From NCBI GenBank assembly GCA_965657085.1, contig CBFHND010000004.1, forward strand, positions 1-64,000: a stretch of 64,000 bases of DNA, given 5' to 3'. Below the pieces are notes generated by a model, which was given only the letters and a program-made list of their open reading frames with translations, was not told where the DNA came from and did no database searches. Numbering within the stretch: position 1 is the first letter of the stretch; every line of letters begins with the position of its first letter. Origin of the DNA: CBFHND01 sp965657085 (GTDB taxonomy: Bacteria; Pseudomonadota; Alphaproteobacteria; Rhodobacterales; Rhodobacteraceae). Shown here piece after piece: positions 51,662 to 60,329 of this stretch. Position numbers and translations under genes: made by a program.

Positions 51662-52558
51662 ATGCTGGATCATGAAAAACGTGCCGTCGTCATTGATGGC
51701 AAGGCCATCGCCGCAGAGATGCGCCAGACCATCGCGCGTGATGCGGCGGCCTTGGCAGCCGACGGGTGGCAGCCACGGCTGGTGTCCATTTCGGTTGGTG
51801 ATGTGGCCGCAGCCGAACTTTACGTGCGCAACCAGCAGCGCAGCGCTGAAAGCGCAGGCGTTGCGTTTGAGGCGCGCAACTACGATGCCTCGATCTCGAT
51901 GGAGCAGTTGGTTGGCGTGTTGCAGGGGTTGAATGCGGACCCCCGCGTGAATGGCATTATCATCCAGCGCCCCTTGCCGGATCATATTCCGGTCAAGGCG
52001 CTGCAAAAGGCGGTGCACCCGCTGAAAGACGTCGAAGGGATGCACCCGGCATCGATCGGCAACATCGTCTACAATGATCTCGCACTTGGGCCTTGTACGG
52101 CGGTTGCTGCGGTCGAAATTCTGAAAACCCTGCCGTTGCCGCTGGAAGGTCTGGATGTCACGGTGATCGGCCATTCCGAAATCGTTGGAAAACCCATCGC
52201 CTTCTTGCTGATGGGACTGGGCGCAACGGTGACGGTTTGCCATCACATGACGCGGTCCGTTGCCATGCATTCACGGGCTGCCGATGCGGTCTTTGTGGCC
52301 GTGGGCAAACCCGGGCTTGTAACGGGTGATATGTTGAAACCGGGTGCCGCTCTGATCGATATCGGGATCAACCGGGTTGATAACCGCACGGTCGGCGACG
52401 CCGATTTTGACAGCTGCGCCGAGGTTGCGGGCTGGATCACCCCGGTTCCGGGCGGCGTTGGTCCGGTCACTGTGGCCATTTTGATGAAGAACGCGGTACT
52501 GGCGACGCGATTGCAGCAAGAACACTACGCCGCCCAATACGCACAAACGGAGATATGA
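51662..52558 (+). CDS. FolD-like protein with altered active site
   Basis: A 298-residue homologue of methylene-tetrahydrofolate dehydrogenase/cyclohydrolase. The fold motifs are clear (IIIQRPLPDHIP, GPCTAVAAVEIL, GHSEIVGKP, TPVPGGVGPVTVAIL). The catalytic lysine of YVxxK is Gln58 (YVRNQ), and the aspartate of KDVDG is Glu125 (KDVEG); the substrate-binding glutamine (Gln102) is kept. In the family this lysine is needed for cyclohydrolase activity, so this copy may be dehydrogenase-only or have another role. GAAGGAG precedes the ATG. A canonical folD overlaps its 3' end. Confidence 0.85.
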   Translation: MLDHEKRAVVIDGKAIAAEMRQTIARDAAALAADGWQPRLVSISVGDVAAAELYVRNQQRSAESAGVAFEARNYDASISMEQLVGVLQGLNADPRVNGIIIQRPLPDHIPVKALQKAVHPLKDVEGMHPASIGNIVYNDLALGPCTAVAAVEILKTLPLPLEGLDVTVIGHSEIVGKPIAFLLMGLGATVTVCHHMTRSVAMHSRAADAVFVAVGKPGLVTGDMLKPGAALIDIGINRVDNRTVGDADFDSCAEVAGWITPVPGGVGPVTVAILMKNAVLATRLQQEHYAAQYAQTEI

Positions 52559-52560
52559 CG

Positions 52561-53454
52561 ATGACAGCGACAGTGATTGACGGCAAGGCCTTCGCAGCCA
52601 AGGTACGGGGCCAGGTGGGTGAACACGTGGCACGGTTGAAGGCCGATCACGGTATTACGCCCGGTCTGGCCGTGGTGCTGGTGGGCGAAGACCCTGCAAG
52701 CCAGGTCTACGTGCGCTCCAAGGGCAAGATGACTGTTGAGGTCGGCATGAAGAGCGTCGAGCACAAGCTGGACGTGGACACATCCGAGGCGGACTTGCTG
52801 GCGCTGATTGATCAGCTGAACAACGATCCCGAAATTCACGGCATCTTGGTCCAACTGCCGCTGCCCGGGCACCTCGACGAAGATCTGGTGATCAACAGCA
52901 TTGAACCGGCCAAGGACGTGGACGGGTTCCACATTTCGAACGTTGGCCTTCTGGGCACGGGGCAAAAGTCGATGGTGCCGTGCACGCCCCTGGGCTGCTT
53001 GATGATGCTGCGTGATCACCATGGCAGCCTCTCGGGCATGGATGCGGTGGTGATCGGGCGCAGCAATATCGTGGGCAAACCCATGGCGCAGTTGTTGCTG
53101 GGTGACAGCTGCACCGTGACCATCGCGCATTCACGGACAAAGGATCTGGCGGATGTGGTGCGCCGTGCTGATATCGTGGTGGCTGCCGTGGGGCGTCCGC
53201 AGATGGTGCCGGGCGACTGGATCAAGGACGGCGCTACCGTGATCGACGTGGGCATCAACCGCATCGAAAAGCCCGAAGGCGGCACGCGCCTTGTGGGGGA
53301 CGTGGATTACGACAGTTGCGCCGCAGTAGCGGGTGCAATCACCCCTGTGCCGGGCGGTGTCGGCCCCATGACCATCGCCTGCCTTTTGGCCAATACTGTT
53401 ACGGCGTGCTGCCGGGCCAACGGCCTTGAGGAACCTGAGGGGCTGACCGCCTGA
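52561..53454 (+). CDS. folD: Methylene-THF dehydrogenase / methenyl-THF cyclohydrolase
   Basis: Canonical bifunctional FolD of 297 residues, converting 5,10-methylene-THF to 10-formyl-THF with NADP+. Tyr50 and Lys54 in YVRSK, the LVQLPLPGH block and Asp121 in KDVDGFH are all present, as are GRSNIVGKP and the C-terminal TPVPGGVGPMT. There are two in-frame ATGs (52555 and 52561); the second has GGAG at 8 nt, while the first is too close. It forms a set with fhs and the divergent FolD upstream and is followed by a terminator. Confidence 0.93.
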   Translation: MTATVIDGKAFAAKVRGQVGEHVARLKADHGITPGLAVVLVGEDPASQVYVRSKGKMTVEVGMKSVEHKLDVDTSEADLLALIDQLNNDPEIHGILVQLPLPGHLDEDLVINSIEPAKDVDGFHISNVGLLGTGQKSMVPCTPLGCLMMLRDHHGSLSGMDAVVIGRSNIVGKPMAQLLLGDSCTVTIAHSRTKDLADVVRRADIVVAAVGRPQMVPGDWIKDGATVIDVGINRIEKPEGGTRLVGDVDYDSCAAVAGAITPVPGGVGPMTIACLLANTVTACCRANGLEEPEGLTA

Positions 53455-53479
53455 GCGAAAGTGAACTCCAGACTTCTGA

Positions 53480-53510
53480 AAGGCCGGGCCTCTGCTCCGG
53501 CCTTTTTATT
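53480..53510 (+). terminator. Rho-independent terminator after folD
   Basis: AGGCCGG and CCGGCCT form a 7-bp stem with a 9-nt loop, followed by TTTTATTT. It ends the fhs-folD-folD transcript. Confidence 0.85.
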
Positions 53511-53587
53511 TGGAGGACATGCCTGACCGGGATCCGGGTCTTCTTGATATCACGGAATTGTCAGCACGGCCGCTCGCGCTTAGCCTA

Positions 53588-53621
53588 TTGAAATTTCTTG
53601 CAAACTATTTCAAGTTTGAAA
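53588..53621. promoter_or_regulatory. Nested inverted repeats before the LytTR gene
   Basis: TTGAAAT (53588-53594), ATTTCAA (53607-53613) and TTGAAA (53616-53621) alternate in orientation. The last two form TTTCAA-GT-TTGAAA. The array ends 16 bp before the ATG of the LytTR gene, in an AT-rich stretch unlike the surrounding DNA. It could be an operator for the encoded regulator. Confidence 0.4.
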
Positions 53622-53637
53622 CAGTTTTGATCAATTG

Positions 53638-54450
53638 ATGGTATTTTACGTGCCTTCGGACACCCCGTTTTCAACGGACACATTGGACACTGACGGCGCA
53701 CTGATTTCTTTGACGCGTGCGCTTCAGATCGGTTTGTTTGCCGGGCTCACTGTTCTGGTTGCGGTCGCTGGACCGTTCAGCACCTATGACGAGGGCCGGT
53801 TTGGCATTCGTTTTGTCTATTGGTTGGTCACCAACGCTGTTGCCCTTGGTGTCGCGCTGTCTGTAAAATCGCAGGTCGAGCGGTATCTGGCTGCCCGGCC
53901 GCCGCTCATACGTGAGCTTTGCACAGTTTCCCTGACAACGCTTGTATTCACGCCTTTTCTGGATTGGTGGACCCATTTCTGGTTTCAAGGCCTTGCACAG
54001 CATTCGCATCACCTGTGGCAGTTCGGGCGGGATGTTTTTGTGATCTGCTTGGTGATCAGCGCGTTTCGAAATGGTCTTCCGTTTCTTTTTCGCAATAGTT
54101 CGCAGAGCGGCGAAGCTATCCCCATGCCTCAAGTTGCAGAACCTCGGCTGGTGCGACGTTTGCCGGGCGTAAGTGGTGCGGACGTGTTGCGCGTGTCAGC
54201 CGACGGGCACGTTGTGCAGGTGGTCACCCGTGACGGGTTGCACGAACTGCGCATGCGCTTTGCCGACGCGGTGGAAGAGATGGACACGGTTGATGGCAAA
54301 TGCGCCCACCGCAGCCACTGGGTGTCCCGCGCCGCCATCGCGGGGGTCGAGACGCGCGCGGGGCGGCCGGTGCTGATGCTGGTCAATGGCGATGCCGTGC
54401 CGGTCAGCCGCAAGTATCAGCCGATGCTCGAGGAAGACGGCTATCTATGA
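53638..54450 (+). CDS. Membrane-anchored LytTR DNA-binding regulator
   Basis: A 270-residue protein with about four hydrophobic segments in residues 25-155 and a C-terminal LytTR DNA-binding domain (about 170-268: LRVSADGHVVQVVTRDG, MDTVDGKCAHRSHWVS, and VPVSRKYQPML at the end). It lacks a receiver domain and no histidine kinase gene is adjacent, so it probably senses a signal directly through its membrane domain. No clear ribosome-binding site precedes the ATG. It converges on the pdeM-like gene, overlapping it by 6 nt. Confidence 0.82.
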   Translation: MVFYVPSDTPFSTDTLDTDGALISLTRALQIGLFAGLTVLVAVAGPFSTYDEGRFGIRFVYWLVTNAVALGVALSVKSQVERYLAARPPLIRELCTVSLTTLVFTPFLDWWTHFWFQGLAQHSHHLWQFGRDVFVICLVISAFRNGLPFLFRNSSQSGEAIPMPQVAEPRLVRRLPGVSGADVLRVSADGHVVQVVTRDGLHELRMRFADAVEEMDTVDGKCAHRSHWVSRAAIAGVETRAGRPVLMLVNGDAVPVSRKYQPMLEEDGYL

Positions 54451-55113
54451 GGCGCGGGGCATCGGTACGCGGTGCGGCACACGCCCAAGCATGATCGCGG
54501 TTGCCTCGGGGCGCATCAGGCGGCTGAGCGTTGCGTCATGGCTGCGCAGGCCGCCAGTATAGGTGCCGTAAGCAGGCATGATCACCTTGTCACTGTCGAT
54601 CAGGAATGCGGGACGCGAAATCATGCGTCCGCGCGTCGGCAATTGCACCTTGGGGTGATAGTGGCCCGAAATCTCGCCGCTGCGTCCGGCCTGTGCTATG
54701 TGCCGAAAGCTCAGGGGTGGTGTGTGCAATTCGGCCAGATGGCTGCCGCCCAGATCGATGGGGCCGGGATCGTGGTTGCCCTCGATCCACACCCAGCGCC
54801 GCCCGGCCTGCAAGCGCGCGATCCACAGGCGGTCATCTTCGCCGATCGCCTCTGATGCGGCCAGATCGTCAAAACTGTCTCCAAGGCAGATGACCGTGCG
54901 CGCCTGCGTCGCTTCGAGATCATTGGAGAGGCGGGTCAACGTATCGTGCGTCTCATATGGGGGCAGGGACGGACCGCCGCGCCGCGCGATGCGTTCGGAT
55001 TTGCCCAGATGCAGATCGGAGACGCACAGCAGATCGTGGTCACGCCACCACAGCGCGCCAGAGCCCAAGGCCGTGAGGCGCGCGCCCGCCAATGTGAATT
55101 CGCATCCGTTCAT
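54445..55113 (-). CDS. pdeM: Ligase-associated DNA damage response phosphoesterase (PdeM-like)
   Basis: Calcineurin-like metallophosphoesterase of 222 residues. The metal ligands are in CVSDLHLG, CLGDSFDD, IEGNHDPG and SGHYHPK. The family is the endonuclease partner of an Lhr-type helicase, an ATP-dependent ligase and a metallo-beta-lactamase nuclease. I chose ATG 55113; a TTG six codons upstream is an alternative. It follows the helicase gene by about 50 bp. The ligase and nuclease genes are not beside it. Confidence 0.85.
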   Translation of the reverse strand: MNGCEFTLAGARLTALGSGALWWRDHDLLCVSDLHLGKSERIARRGGPSLPPYETHDTLTRLSNDLEATQARTVICLGDSFDDLAASEAIGEDDRLWIARLQAGRRWVWIEGNHDPGPIDLGGSHLAELHTPPLSFRHIAQAGRSGEISGHYHPKVQLPTRGRMISRPAFLIDSDKVIMPAYGTYTGGLRSHDATLSRLMRPEATAIMLGRVPHRVPMPRAS

Positions 55114-55165
55114 GCAATGTTCTTTGCGCAATCGGTCTTCGGTGGCAAGGGTTAATGCAAAACGC

Positions 55166-57607
55166 CTACCATGGTACGCGCCAGTTTGGCTTGGGCGGGT
55201 CAGGGGCGATCCCCGCAGTGGTCATCAGGCGTTCAGCCTCTTCGGCCAATAGCCGTTCTTCGGCCAGCCCCTTGATCGGCACACGCCCCACTTCCAGCAT
55301 CAAGGGGGCGGCCAGCGGTGTGACCCGCGCGTGTTCGATCAGGTCAATGCGCCCCGCCACACGGGCGGCCATTTCCTCGATCCGGCCGAAATCGACAAGG
55401 CCGCGCATGGCTTCTTCGCGGGTGATGTGCAGCATCAGGTGATCGGGGTCGTATTTGGCCAGCGTGTCATAAAGGATGTCGCTGCTGAACGTCGCCTGCC
55501 GCCCCGACTTGCGCGCCGAGGGCGTGTTGCGTTCGATCAGCCCCGCGATTGTGGCCGAGGCGCGAAAGGTGCGTTTCATCACTGCGTTCCCGGCCAACCA
55601 CGTGTCCAGCCCGTCGCGCAGGGCAGCGAGGTCAAACAGCGGCGCAGGGTCTGTCACCGGATCCAACCCCCAGATCAGCGTGGCATAATCCGTGGCCAGA
55701 AATCCCAAGGGGTTGAGGCCCGTTTCCTCCATCCGCTTGGTCAGAAGCAGGCCCAGCGTCTGCATCGCGTTGCGCCCGGCAAACCCATAGACCGCCGTAT
55801 GGGCGCGCCCATCATGGGGGAAACTTTCGATCAGCAGGCGGCCGGGTTCGGGCAAGCGGCTGACCTTGCGCTGCAAGGCCAGCCAGTCGGCGGTGTGGGC
55901 CGGTAGCTCGGGCCATGCGTCTTGCTGCATCATCTCGATGATGCGCTGGCTCAGCTGGGTGGACGTGGCAAACTTGGTGCCCATGAAGGTCGCGATCTTG
56001 GGCTTCTTGGCGGCATCGCGGCTGACCTCCACGGTCATGTCGCGCAGGCCCTCGTAGCGCACGATCTGGCCCCCGATCAGGAAGGTATCGCCGGGGGTCA
56101 GTGAGGCGGCAAAGCCTTCCTCGATCTCGCCCAGCGGCTTTCCCCCGCGCGCACGTTTCATGCGCACTTTCAGCGTGTCAGTGTCCTGAATGGTGCCGAT
56201 GTTCATGCGGATGCGTTGGGCGCTGCGTGGATCGCGCAATTGCCACTGGCCGTCGGGGCGCTGGATCAGGCGTTTCCACTGGTCATAGGCGCGCAAGGCA
56301 TAACCACCCGTAGCGCAGAAATCGATGCAGGCGTCGAAGTCGGCGCGGGTCAGGGCGCTGTAGGCACCCGCGCTTGTCACCTCGGTATAAAGCGCGTCGG
56401 CATCAAAAGGGCCCGCGGCGGCGGTGATCAGGATGTGCTGGCACAGCACGTCGCGGGGGCCGGGACCACGCGGATCGCCATCCAGCGCGCCGTCCCGCGC
56501 CGCTTGCAAAGCTGCTACGCATTCCACCACTTCGAAGCGGTTGGCAGGCACCAGCAGGGCATTCGACGGTGCGTTGTAGCGGTGGTTGGCGCGCCCGATC
56601 CGCTGCACCAGCCGCTTGACGTTCTTGGGCGCACCGATCTGCACGACAAGGTCCACATCCCCCCAGTCGATCCCCAGATCAAGGCTGCCGGTGCAGACGA
56701 TGGCGCGCAACTCACCCCGCACCATCGCCGCCTCGACCCGCGCGCGCTGCTCACGGTCAAGGCTGCCGTGATGGATGCCGATGGGCAGGCCGTCTTCGTT
56801 GGCCAACCACAGATTGTGAAAGAAAATCTCGGCCTGTGCGCGGGTGTTGTGAAAGATCAGTGTGGTGTTGTGTTGGCGCACTTGGTCCAGCACTGCGGGG
56901 ATGGCGTACTTGCCGCCGCTGCCCGACCATGGTGGTGGCTGGTCGGTGGTCAGCATCTGGATGTCAGGGGCAGGGCCGGGATCAGCCAGAAGGATTTCGC
57001 AAGGGTCGGGATGCCGGGCCAGCAGATGCGCGATGGCCGCGGGGTCCTCGACCGTGGCAGAGAGGCCCACCCGGCGCAGATCGGGGCATAACCCCTGCAA
57101 CCGCGCCAGCGCCAGCATCAGCTGATCGCCGCGTTTCGATTCCGCCAGCGCGTGGATTTCGTCGATCACCACGCGCTTGAGACCCTTGAACATGCGCGGC
57201 GCGTCTTCGTAGCTGACCAACAGGGCCAGGGATTCAGGGGTTGTCAGCAGGATATGCGGCGGGTCCGCGCGCTGGCGTTTGCGGCGCGTGGCGCTGGTGT
57301 CGCCGGTGCGGTCATCGATGCGGATGGGCAGGCCCATATCTTCGACCGGCGTGGTCAGGTTGCGCTTGATATCGGCGGCCAGCGCCTTGAGCGGAGAGAT
57401 ATAGAGCGTGTGCATCCCGTCATGCGCGCCTTTGGCCAGATCGGCGAGCGTGGGCAGGAACCCGGCCAGTGTCTTGCCGCCGCCGGTGGGCGCGATCAGC
57501 AGCAGCGCGGGATCATCTGCACGGTCCATCATCTGTTGCTGATGGGGGTGGATGGACCAGCCCTTGTCGGCAAACCAGTCGTGAAAGATGGGGGGCAGAG
57601 CGGTCAT
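55166..57607 (-). CDS. Ligase-associated DEXH-box (Lhr-type) helicase
   Basis: An 813-residue superfamily 2 helicase. It shows Walker A APTGGGKTLAGFLP near residue 40, the DEIH box in VIDEIHALAESKRGDQ, GLSATV, and the C-lobe motif VQRIGRANH. A winged-helix and Lhr core domain occupy the C-terminal half. The size and layout match the ligase-associated helicase of bacterial DNA-damage-response clusters rather than the 1500-residue Lhr. It is transcribed into pdeM, its usual partner. Confidence 0.9.
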   Translation of the reverse strand: MTALPPIFHDWFADKGWSIHPHQQQMMDRADDPALLLIAPTGGGKTLAGFLPTLADLAKGAHDGMHTLYISPLKALAADIKRNLTTPVEDMGLPIRIDDRTGDTSATRRKRQRADPPHILLTTPESLALLVSYEDAPRMFKGLKRVVIDEIHALAESKRGDQLMLALARLQGLCPDLRRVGLSATVEDPAAIAHLLARHPDPCEILLADPGPAPDIQMLTTDQPPPWSGSGGKYAIPAVLDQVRQHNTTLIFHNTRAQAEIFFHNLWLANEDGLPIGIHHGSLDREQRARVEAAMVRGELRAIVCTGSLDLGIDWGDVDLVVQIGAPKNVKRLVQRIGRANHRYNAPSNALLVPANRFEVVECVAALQAARDGALDGDPRGPGPRDVLCQHILITAAAGPFDADALYTEVTSAGAYSALTRADFDACIDFCATGGYALRAYDQWKRLIQRPDGQWQLRDPRSAQRIRMNIGTIQDTDTLKVRMKRARGGKPLGEIEEGFAASLTPGDTFLIGGQIVRYEGLRDMTVEVSRDAAKKPKIATFMGTKFATSTQLSQRIIEMMQQDAWPELPAHTADWLALQRKVSRLPEPGRLLIESFPHDGRAHTAVYGFAGRNAMQTLGLLLTKRMEETGLNPLGFLATDYATLIWGLDPVTDPAPLFDLAALRDGLDTWLAGNAVMKRTFRASATIAGLIERNTPSARKSGRQATFSSDILYDTLAKYDPDHLMLHITREEAMRGLVDFGRIEEMAARVAGRIDLIEHARVTPLAAPLMLEVGRVPIKGLAEERLLAEEAERLMTTAGIAPDPPKPNWRVPW

Positions 57608-57644
57608 ACCGCCAATGTAGAGACCCCGGCGGGCAAGACCACCC

Positions 57645-58430
57645 TCAACGTCGTGGCGTCAACGCCCGGATCGCGGCCTGCACGGTTTCGGGCAGGGTCG
57701 TGTCGGCACCATCTGGTGCTGCATCAAGGGCCGAGGCGACGTCCTTGACCAGAATACCGATGGTGTTGTCTGGGGCATGACCGTCCCGTGCAAATTCGAT
57801 GTCCTCAAAGCCCGACGCGAACCAGTTCTGCCCTGAGGACGTGTGAAGGAGGTCGCGCAGGGCGCGCGGATCAAGGCCCGCATCGTCCGCCCAGTCCAGT
57901 ACCAGCCGTGTCATCGCAGTGTTGGAGGCGGCGAGAAGGTTGTTGAGCACCTTGGCCTGCATCCCCGCACCAAACGGACCCATACGGTGGAAATGGGCGC
58001 CCATGGCATCAAAGAGGGGCTGCGTCGCATCCAGATCAGCGGCCGCACCGCCCAGCATGAAGCTCAGGCGCGCCTCTTCGGCCGCGATCTGTGCGCCTGA
58101 CATGGGCGCATCGATCAGCGTGATGTGGTCCGGGACCCGCTGGGCCAACGCACGCACATAGCGTGGCGACAGGGTGGAACAGATGATGATGCGTTCCAGC
58201 GTGGGCAGTGCGGCAAAGGCCTGATCATCGAACAGAACGGCATCCGTCTCGGACGTGTCGCGCACGACAGTGATCAAGGTGCCAAGTGTTGCGCCGAAAG
58301 CGGTGGGATCGGACGTGATCCAGTTTTGCGGCTTTTCAACAATATCAAAGCCTTGCGCGTCAATCCCGGCAGCCCGCAGCGCGGCCAGCATGGGCGCACC
58401 CATGCGCCCGCAGCCTGCGACACCAATCAT
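57645..58430 (-). CDS. NAD(P)-dependent beta-hydroxyacid dehydrogenase-like protein
   Basis: A 261-residue member of the 3-hydroxyisobutyrate dehydrogenase-like family. The N-terminal Rossmann motif GCGRMGAPM is followed by the substrate-binding block DAPMSGAQIAAEEARLSFMLGG and the catalytic lysine region FGAGMQAKVLNNLL. It is slightly short. The start ATG overlaps the stop of the AAA ATPase gene. The substrate is unknown and a link with the pilus locus is only positional. Confidence 0.83.
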   Translation of the reverse strand: MIGVAGCGRMGAPMLAALRAAGIDAQGFDIVEKPQNWITSDPTAFGATLGTLITVVRDTSETDAVLFDDQAFAALPTLERIIICSTLSPRYVRALAQRVPDHITLIDAPMSGAQIAAEEARLSFMLGGAAADLDATQPLFDAMGAHFHRMGPFGAGMQAKVLNNLLAASNTAMTRLVLDWADDAGLDPRALRDLLHTSSGQNWFASGFEDIEFARDGHAPDNTIGILVKDVASALDAAPDGADTTLPETVQAAIRALTPRR

Positions 58431-59734
58431 TTGACGATGTGTTCGTCCTTGACGAACATGTTGGCCCATGCACGGTCAATCAGGTCCGGGGACATCTGGT
58501 AGGGGATGCCCTCGAAGTCGCAAATCGCCACCATCTGATCGATCAAAAAGTTCGGCTGATAGTTGGCATAGACGTTGTCGATGGTCGGATACTTGACCTT
58601 GAGCAGATGCACGAGGGTCTTTTCGTCCAGTGCCATGCCCTTCTTGCGCGCGACCATGGCAAAGATTTTCAGGAAGTTTTCCTGGTTCGGGCCATCGATC
58701 TTGATCTTGAAGAAGATCCGGCGCAAAGCCGCTTGGTCGAAGATTTCGTTGGGGTGGAAGTTGGTCGAGAAGATCACCAGCGTGTCGAAGGGCACTTCGA
58801 ATTTTTCGCCCGATTGCAGGGCAAGGATGTCCTTGCTTTCTTCCAGCGGAACAATCCAGCGGTTGACCAGCGATTGGGGTGGTTCGGCCTGACGGCCAAG
58901 GTCATCCACGATGAAGATGCCGCCGGTGGACTTCAATTGCAGGGGGGCCTGATAGGTCCGCGCGGTGGGGTTGTAGACCAGATCGAGCATATCAAGCGAC
59001 AGCTCGCCCCCGGTGATGACCGTGGGCCGCTCACAACAGACATAGCGCATGTCGAACCGCGTGGTGCGGCGCAGGGAATTGGGGTCATCCTCTTGTGCGT
59101 CGGCGATGACGTGCACGATGGGGTCATAGACGGTGATGACCTGACCCGCGTATTCGATGGCGCGTGGGACATAGACGTGATCGCCAAGCGCGTCACGCAC
59201 ACCGTTGGAAATACTGGATTTCCCGTTGCCGGGCGGGCCGTACATCAGGATCGAACGGCCGGCGGATACAGCCGGGCCCAGGTGGCTGAGAAGGCTCTCG
59301 GGCAGTACAAGGTGGCCCATGGCGCCGGTCAGCTGTTCGCGCGTGACCATGATATTGCGGATGGATTGGCGTTTGACCTGTTCACGGTACACATCAAGCG
59401 GCACCGGCATGGCCCCGAAATATTCGGATTGCGACAGCGCATCGAGTGCGCGCGCTTTGCCGCCATCGGTCAGCTGATAGCCCATTTCGGAGCCGCTGTT
59501 GGCATTGAGCGTGCCCGTCGCCTCGATCAGCTTTTGTTCGCGGCCCATGTCGATCAATTCCTGCGTCACAGGGATCGGCAGGCACAGCGCCTTGGCAAGA
59601 TCGGTCACCATGTCGATGTTTTTGCGGAAGATGGTTTTCAGCAGGATGTCACGCATCATCACGATGGGCAGCCGCATTTCTTCGAGCCGCTTGGGGGCGG
59701 GCGGGGCCATCACGTGGGACTGTTGCATATTCAT
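58427..59734 (-). CDS. AAA-family ATPase associated with the tad locus
   Basis: A 435-residue ATPase. An N-terminal winged-helix-like part (about 20-105, with ELIDMGREQKLIEATG) is followed by an AAA module with the P-loop YGPPGNGKSS near residue 165 and a Walker B-like GGIFIVDDLGRQ near 270, then IFSTNFHPNEIFDQAALRR. It is not a pilus secretion ATPase (CpaF/VirB11). Its place after cpaA suggests regulation or assembly of the Flp pilus, but this is inferred. The start is ATG 59734, with ATG 59728 as alternative. Confidence 0.8.
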   Translation of the reverse strand: MNMQQSHVMAPPAPKRLEEMRLPIVMMRDILLKTIFRKNIDMVTDLAKALCLPIPVTQELIDMGREQKLIEATGTLNANSGSEMGYQLTDGGKARALDALSQSEYFGAMPVPLDVYREQVKRQSIRNIMVTREQLTGAMGHLVLPESLLSHLGPAVSAGRSILMYGPPGNGKSSISNGVRDALGDHVYVPRAIEYAGQVITVYDPIVHVIADAQEDDPNSLRRTTRFDMRYVCCERPTVITGGELSLDMLDLVYNPTARTYQAPLQLKSTGGIFIVDDLGRQAEPPQSLVNRWIVPLEESKDILALQSGEKFEVPFDTLVIFSTNFHPNEIFDQAALRRIFFKIKIDGPNQENFLKIFAMVARKKGMALDEKTLVHLLKVKYPTIDNVYANYQPNFLIDQMVAICDFEGIPYQMSPDLIDRAWANMFVKDEHIVK

Positions 59735-59821
59735 GTCGAATGCCTGTTGGTTACTGCGCGTGCGACGATATCAAAGATTTGGGCCAATAATGTGGCGATC
59801 TTCCTAATTTTTTGTGCCCTT

Positions 59822-60325
59822 TCAGGCGGGCGCGGTGCCTGCCAGTGCAGCAAGGAGTAGATAAATGCCCAATGCCCCGCCCAGGGCAAAGCCCATCGGG
59901 AACTTGTTTCCGGTGCTCCAGCTTTGCCAATCGGGGGCCAATTTGCGCAGTGCCGTCGCCTTGGCCAGCTTGTGGGTGACCACGGCGGCAAAGACACAGG
60001 TCATCAGGATCAAAAGAATGGACATCAAATCCCCAATGGCGACAAAGGGGGCAGCGGCGGCTGCGAATTTCGCATCACCAGCCCCCACGGCACCCGCCGC
60101 ATTCAGCACCACACCAACGACCAGAACCACACCCAGATGCACAAGACGCCACAGATAGGTATCGAGCGGCAGGGCAATGAAGCCGATGACCAGATAGATC
60201 ACCACCAGCGCCATCACGGCCTGATTGGTGATGCGCATTTCGCGCATATCGGTAAAGGCCACATACAGGCAAATGGGCAGGACGAAGGGCAGAAACCACA
60301 ACGCCGCAGATGCGGAAAGTGCCAT
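59822..60325 (-). CDS. cpaA: Flp prepilin peptidase CpaA (A24 family)
   Basis: Inner-membrane aspartic peptidase of 167 residues that cleaves Flp/Tad prepilin leaders. The two catalytic aspartates are in FTDMREMRITN (near residue 26) and GAGDAKF (near residue 83), among about six hydrophobic segments. It lacks the methyltransferase domain of PilD, as is usual for CpaA/TadV. I chose ATG 60325, 4 nt after the stop of the upstream TPR gene. Confidence 0.88.
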   Translation of the reverse strand: MALSASAALWFLPFVLPICLYVAFTDMREMRITNQAVMALVVIYLVIGFIALPLDTYLWRLVHLGVVLVVGVVLNAAGAVGAGDAKFAAAAAPFVAIGDLMSILLILMTCVFAAVVTHKLAKATALRKLAPDWQSWSTGNKFPMGFALGGALGIYLLLAALAGTAPA

Positions 60326-60329
60326 GGAA

